A DNA stretch of 64,000 nucleotides from Massilia agilis. GTDB lineage: Bacteria; Pseudomonadota; Gammaproteobacteria; Burkholderiales; Burkholderiaceae_D. Position 1 is the first letter of the stretch, and each line of letters opens with the position of its first letter. Shown here one piece after another: positions 60,948-64,000 of the stretch. Where the stretch lies: positions 434,001 to 498,000 of the forward strand of contig NZ_JANUHB010000001.1 of assembly GCF_024756255.1 (NCBI RefSeq), given 5' to 3'. The translations under genes were made by a program, and so were the position numbers. The notes beneath the pieces were generated by a model. The model was not told the DNA's origin and did not search any database. It was given only the letters and a program-made list of their open reading frames with translations.

Positions 60948-61088
60948 TGCCTGCCCTTCAATCACCCGACCAGCATACCGTACCACGCACGCCCCCGCCA
61001 CGACAAACGCCTGAGGCCGAGCAGCACGTCTGTCCGAACTCACCGCCGCCGCCGTGGTCTCTCACCCATGGACCGGCAGGAGGGCATC

Positions 61089-62195
61089 ATGCCGTTCGGC
61101 ATACCCTTGGGCGAGCGCCTGCCCGAACACGACGAGCACGCGCTTGAAACACATCACAATGCAACGGTGGCCAACATGCTGCCCGCCTGCGGCGCCCTGT
61201 TCGGCGCCACCGTGATCCTGTTCGTGCTGTGGGACTACTGGATCGCGCCGGGCAGGGTCGCCCTCACTGCCCCGGTGCGCATTGCGCTGGTCCTGCTCGG
61301 CTCGGTTGGCTACCGCCAGCACCGCCTGCGCTGGAGCGCCGTGCAGCGCGCCGGCTTCGTCTATGCCACGCACGCCAGCGCAATGATCGTCGCGGCCTCG
61401 CTGCTGCCCAACGGCATCCTTCTCGGGCTGGCGGGCATTGCCGCCTCGGTGTTCCTGGTGCCGCTGGTGGCGCTCACCGGCGCCGCCTTCGTGCGCATCC
61501 TGCTGGTGCCGTCGCTGCTGCTGTTGGTGCTGGGTGCAGCCAGCTTGTCGCCGTATGGCCTGATCAATTCGGCCCTGCTCTATGGGTTTGCCGTGGCGCT
61601 GGCCGCCGCCATCATGGTCGTGGTCGGGGCCTTCCGGCGCCAGGCCTTCCGTTCCGAGCAGCGGCTGCTGCACAACGCGCGCCACGACAGCCTCACCGGC
61701 GCCGCCAACCGCGGCTACCTGGCCGAACTGGGGCAGCGTGCCGTTGCCCTGGCCCGGCGCCACACCCACCCGCTGGCGGTGGCCATGATCGACATCGACC
61801 ACTTCAAGCGCGTGAACGACCTGTACGGCCACGCAACCGGCGACAACGTGCTGCGGCACCTGGTGAAGACCTGCATGGGCAGCCTGCGCGAGGCCGACCT
61901 GCTGGGGCGCTTCGGCGGCGAGGAATTCGTCTGCATCATGCCCGAAACCGGCGCCGAGGAAGCGATGGCCTGCGCCGAGCGCATGCGCAGGAGCGTGGAG
62001 ACGCAGCGCGTGGACAGCGGCAAGGGCACGCTGTCCTTCACGATCAGCATCGGTGTCGCCGTGCTCCATCCTTCAATGGGCGACTGGGAGTCCTTGCTCA
62101 GGGATGCCGACGACGCGCTCTATCTCGCCAAGGGAAGCGGACGCAACCGCTCGATTCTTTCCGCCGCCAGCGCCCACGGCGCCGCCGCATCATAA
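61089..62195 (+). CDS. Membrane-bound diguanylate cyclase with I-site
   Basis: The 368-residue protein has about five membrane helices over residues 35-185, then a GGDEF domain with MIDIDHFKRVNDLYGHATGDNVLRHL and the active motif FGGEEF. An RxxD inhibition motif (READ) lies five residues before it, so product feedback by c-di-GMP is expected. The ATG at 61089 has an AGGAGG site, better than one seven codons upstream. The membrane region has no recognised sensor domain. Confidence 0.92.
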   Translation: MPFGIPLGERLPEHDEHALETHHNATVANMLPACGALFGATVILFVLWDYWIAPGRVALTAPVRIALVLLGSVGYRQHRLRWSAVQRAGFVYATHASAMIVAASLLPNGILLGLAGIAASVFLVPLVALTGAAFVRILLVPSLLLLVLGAASLSPYGLINSALLYGFAVALAAAIMVVVGAFRRQAFRSEQRLLHNARHDSLTGAANRGYLAELGQRAVALARRHTHPLAVAMIDIDHFKRVNDLYGHATGDNVLRHLVKTCMGSLREADLLGRFGGEEFVCIMPETGAEEAMACAERMRRSVETQRVDSGKGTLSFTISIGVAVLHPSMGDWESLLRDADDALYLAKGSGRNRSILSAASAHGAAAS

Positions 62196-62249
62196 GCGTG
62201 GAACCCGGCCGCCCGCGCGCCTTCTAACCGCTTTGGAACGAGGGCACAA

Positions 62250-62702
62250 ATGGATCTGCCGGCATCACCCACCAACGCACGGCCGCTCGCGGCCGCAATC
62301 AGCGCAGGCCGCCGCGCCGTGGCGCAGCGCATGAACGCGCTCGCCTGCGCCACCGACGAGCAAGCAGCCGAGTGTTTCGTCAACCTGGTGGCCGCCCTCG
62401 AGCAGTCGTTCCGCGTCGAGGAACAGGTGATGGAAGCGACCAATTGCCGCGCGCTGCGCCAGCACCGCGAAGCGCATGCGCGCGTGCTGTGTGCCCTGCA
62501 CCAGGCCGCCTCGCGCATCGAAAGCGGCGACGCCGTGCTGGCGCGCGAGGCGGTCGTGTTGCTCGCCCGTTTCCTGCGCATGCACCGGCCCGCGATCGAC
62601 CAGGCCTTGCTCGCCGCGCCCAGATCCACCATCCCGCGCACGGCCACCCGGGCCTGTTGCGCAAGCCGGGGCCGCACGCGCCCGCTGCAGCGCGTCATCT
62701 GA
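62250..62702 (+). CDS. Degenerate hemerythrin-like protein
   Basis: The 150-residue helical protein has part of the hemerythrin iron-site pattern: FRVEEQVMEATNCRALRQHREAHARVL, with His-x3-His, and MHRPAID, with His-x4-Asp. The first His and the His before the paired Glu (usually HFxxEE, here SFRVEE) are missing, so a complete di-iron site is unlikely. Cysteines are present (CFVNL, TNCRAL, ACCASR). It follows the diguanylate cyclase gene and precedes a universal stress protein gene by 12 bases, so one operon is likely. GAGGGC precedes the ATG. Confidence 0.6.
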   Translation: MDLPASPTNARPLAAAISAGRRAVAQRMNALACATDEQAAECFVNLVAALEQSFRVEEQVMEATNCRALRQHREAHARVLCALHQAASRIESGDAVLAREAVVLLARFLRMHRPAIDQALLAAPRSTIPRTATRACCASRGRTRPLQRVI

Positions 62703-62714
62703 GCGGGAACGGCA

Positions 62715-63551
62715 ATGGAATGGAAAACCATCCTCGTCCATGCCGACCCGTCCGCGCACGCCGCCAACCGCATTGCCTGCGCCGCGCGCCTGGCCAGCGA
62801 CTTTGGCGCGCACCTGGTGGGCATCTCCACCACCGGCATCTCGCGCCACGTCTGCGCGGAGTATCCCAGCACGCCGGGTGACATCATCCACGGCTACCTC
62901 GACCCGATCTACGCCGGCGCCAACCGCTGCCTGGACGAATTCGAGCACATCGTGCGCTCTGCCGCCGTGCCCAGCTGGGAGCGCCAGCTCGTCAGCGACC
63001 TGCCCGAGGACGGCCTGGCGCGCCGCGCAGCGTTCTGCGACCTCGTAGTGGTCAGCCAGAACGACCCGGCCGAATCCACCTCGCTGGTCGTGGCCGACCT
63101 GCCCGAATACGTGGTGCTCAACTGCGCGCGCCCGGTGCTGGTGGTCCCGTACACCAGCACCGGTGGGCCGGCCGGCCGGCGCGCGCTGGTCGGCTGGAAC
63201 GGCAGCAACGAGGCAGTGGCCGCCGTGGCGAGTGCCCTGCCCATCCTGGCGCGTGCCGAGCAGGTCACCGTGGCGATGTTCGACCCGCCGCAGCTGGACA
63301 GCCCCGACGGCGTGCATCCCGTGGCGGACCTGGCCGCCTGGCTCGCGCGGCATGGGGTCAAGGCCGAGGTGCTGGTCCGGCATGCCAACGTGGATGCCGG
63401 ACTGGCCCTGCTTGCGCTGGCCGGCGAAACCGGCGCCGACCTGCTGGTGATGGGCTGCTACGGCCACGCGCGCCTGCGCGAGCTGCTGCTGGGCGGCGCC
63501 ACCGACACCGTGTTGCGCGCAATGACCATGCCGGTGCTGATGGCGCACTGA
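62715..63551 (+). CDS. Tandem-domain universal stress protein
   Basis: The 278-residue protein has two Usp-like halves. The first begins MEWKTILVHADPSAHAANRIACAARLASDFGAHLVGI. The second runs RRALVGWNGSNEAVAAVASALPILARAEQVTVAMF and ends DLLVMGCYGHARLRELLLGGATDTVLRAMTMPVLMAH. The second half keeps the ATP-binding pattern (G-2x-G-9x-G(S/T)-like); the first does not. It is probably in one transcript with the hemerythrin-like gene. Confidence 0.9.
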   Translation: MEWKTILVHADPSAHAANRIACAARLASDFGAHLVGISTTGISRHVCAEYPSTPGDIIHGYLDPIYAGANRCLDEFEHIVRSAAVPSWERQLVSDLPEDGLARRAAFCDLVVVSQNDPAESTSLVVADLPEYVVLNCARPVLVVPYTSTGGPAGRRALVGWNGSNEAVAAVASALPILARAEQVTVAMFDPPQLDSPDGVHPVADLAAWLARHGVKAEVLVRHANVDAGLALLALAGETGADLLVMGCYGHARLRELLLGGATDTVLRAMTMPVLMAH

Positions 63552-63552
63552 C

Positions 63553-64000
63553 TCAGGCCTCGCCCTCCGGCGCCGGGTAGGTGATGCGCGTGCCGTCCAC
63601 CTGCGCGAACGGGGTCAGGGCGTGCGGCTTGCGCTTGTGCGGTCCCATGATGTGCTCGACCGGGATGCCGCGCACCACCAGCGCATCGGCCACCATCGAA
63701 CGGTGGCAACGCCACGGCACCGCCTCGGCGCACATCAGCGCGCACGGCACGCTCTGCGCCAGCGCGGCCAGCTCATCGACATTGTGCGCAAACTCGGGCG
63801 TCTGCATGTAGTCGGCATAGCCGCGGAACGACGCGTTGCGCCAGCCCTTGTTCGGCGAATCGGCGCGCGCGTGGCGCAGCCCGCCCAGTCCCGCAATATG
63901 CCGGTACTCGATCCCCGCGGCGGCGAGCGACCCGGGCAGCGTGTCGCGGTTGAACTGCGGATTGTGGCGCGAGCGCGGCACCGTGCGGATATCGAGCAGG
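63553..64000 (-). CDS. DUF488 family protein, 5' end beyond the window
   Basis: The visible 149 codons run off the right end. The preserved segment contains LLDIRTVPRSRHNPQFNRDTLPGSL, with KGWRNASFRGYADYMQTPEF and ALMCAEAVPWRCHRSMVADAL, the DUF488 signature with a conserved Cys-Ala-Glu and WRCHR. The function is unknown. It is convergent with the stress protein gene, one base apart. Confidence 0.9.
   Translation of the reverse strand, partial: LLDIRTVPRSRHNPQFNRDTLPGSLAAAGIEYRHIAGLGGLRHARADSPNKGWRNASFRGYADYMQTPEFAHNVDELAALAQSVPCALMCAEAVPWRCHRSMVADALVVRGIPVEHIMGPHKRKPHALTPFAQVDGTRITYPAPEGEA

Noticed and set aside
1..64000. Prophage, insertion sequence, CRISPR or integrative element
   Set aside because: No transposase, integrase, phage structural gene, direct-repeat array or tRNA-linked attachment site was found; the palindromic repeats are the only possibly mobile sequence.

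Overview
This window looks like a chromosomal segment of a high-GC betaproteobacterium, most likely an Oxalobacteraceae member of the Massilia/Duganella/Telluria type. That placement is inferred from gene content (Fnr, cbb3 oxidase, a formate dehydrogenase operon with DUF3305/DUF3306 genes, DUF4019, a SET methyltransferase) and codon use; no rRNA or other marker gene is present to confirm it. Coding density is high, with many ATGA or GTGA start/stop overlaps. I see no insertion sequence, prophage, CRISPR array, tRNA or rRNA.

Layout. (1) 1-8 kb: a truncated flavin hydroxylase/old-yellow-enzyme fusion for CoA-activated aromatics with its own regulated promoter, then a divergent pair of an aminotransferase-fold protein that lacks the PLP lysine and a translationally coupled hybrid histidine kinase, a Na+/H+ antiporter and a topoisomerase IB. 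(2) 8-14.4 kb: DUF4019 protein, SET methyltransferase plus nicotinate phosphoribosyltransferase, a small exported FtsK-gamma-like protein divergent from a WYL regulator, a PhnB-like protein and an acyl-CoA synthetase. (3) 14.5-23.8 kb, minus strand: one ten-gene membrane-bound formate dehydrogenase operon (chaperone, Tat peptide, alpha, beta, lipoprotein, gamma, two exported proteins, DUF3305, DUF3306, ferredoxin-type protein). (4) 24-42 kb: the oxygen-response block, holding a cyanide-insensitive quinol oxidase, a divergent fnr gene, a DUF885 protein, ccoNOQP with ccoG and fixH, a DksA-like protein, ccoS, ccoI, a SafE-like protein, hemN and an Aer-type aerotaxis receptor. Fnr-type boxes of the form TTGAT-N4-ATCAA lie at promoter-like distances before ccoN, hemN and aer. 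(5) 42.4-47 kb: a Pls/PosA-type synthetase (adenylation, carrier, six membrane segments, three tandem hexapeptide-like domains) overlapping a phosphopantetheinyl transferase gene. This is a candidate isopeptide homopolymer pathway and the most interesting locus here. (6) 47-51.8 kb: membrane hydrolase, small exported protein, and a two-part glycosyltransferase. (7) 51.8-64 kb: a stress or stasis island with a second nicotinate phosphoribosyltransferase, a PRPP synthetase, alcohol dehydrogenase, Mg2+ P-type ATPase, Hsp20, two universal stress proteins, two related phosphotransferase-like proteins, a GGDEF enzyme with an inhibition site, a degenerate hemerythrin-like protein, and a truncated DUF488 gene.

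How it fits together. Formate oxidation feeds quinol to two terminal oxidases of different oxygen affinity. Fnr, with a complete Fe-S cysteine set and the standard recognition residues, probably switches on the high-affinity branch, anaerobic haem synthesis, aerotaxis and part of the stress island. A family of short palindromic repeats (GTGGGC...GCCCAC), whose stem tips co-vary between copies, sits at gene ends across the whole window and twice supplies the stop codon of the preceding gene.
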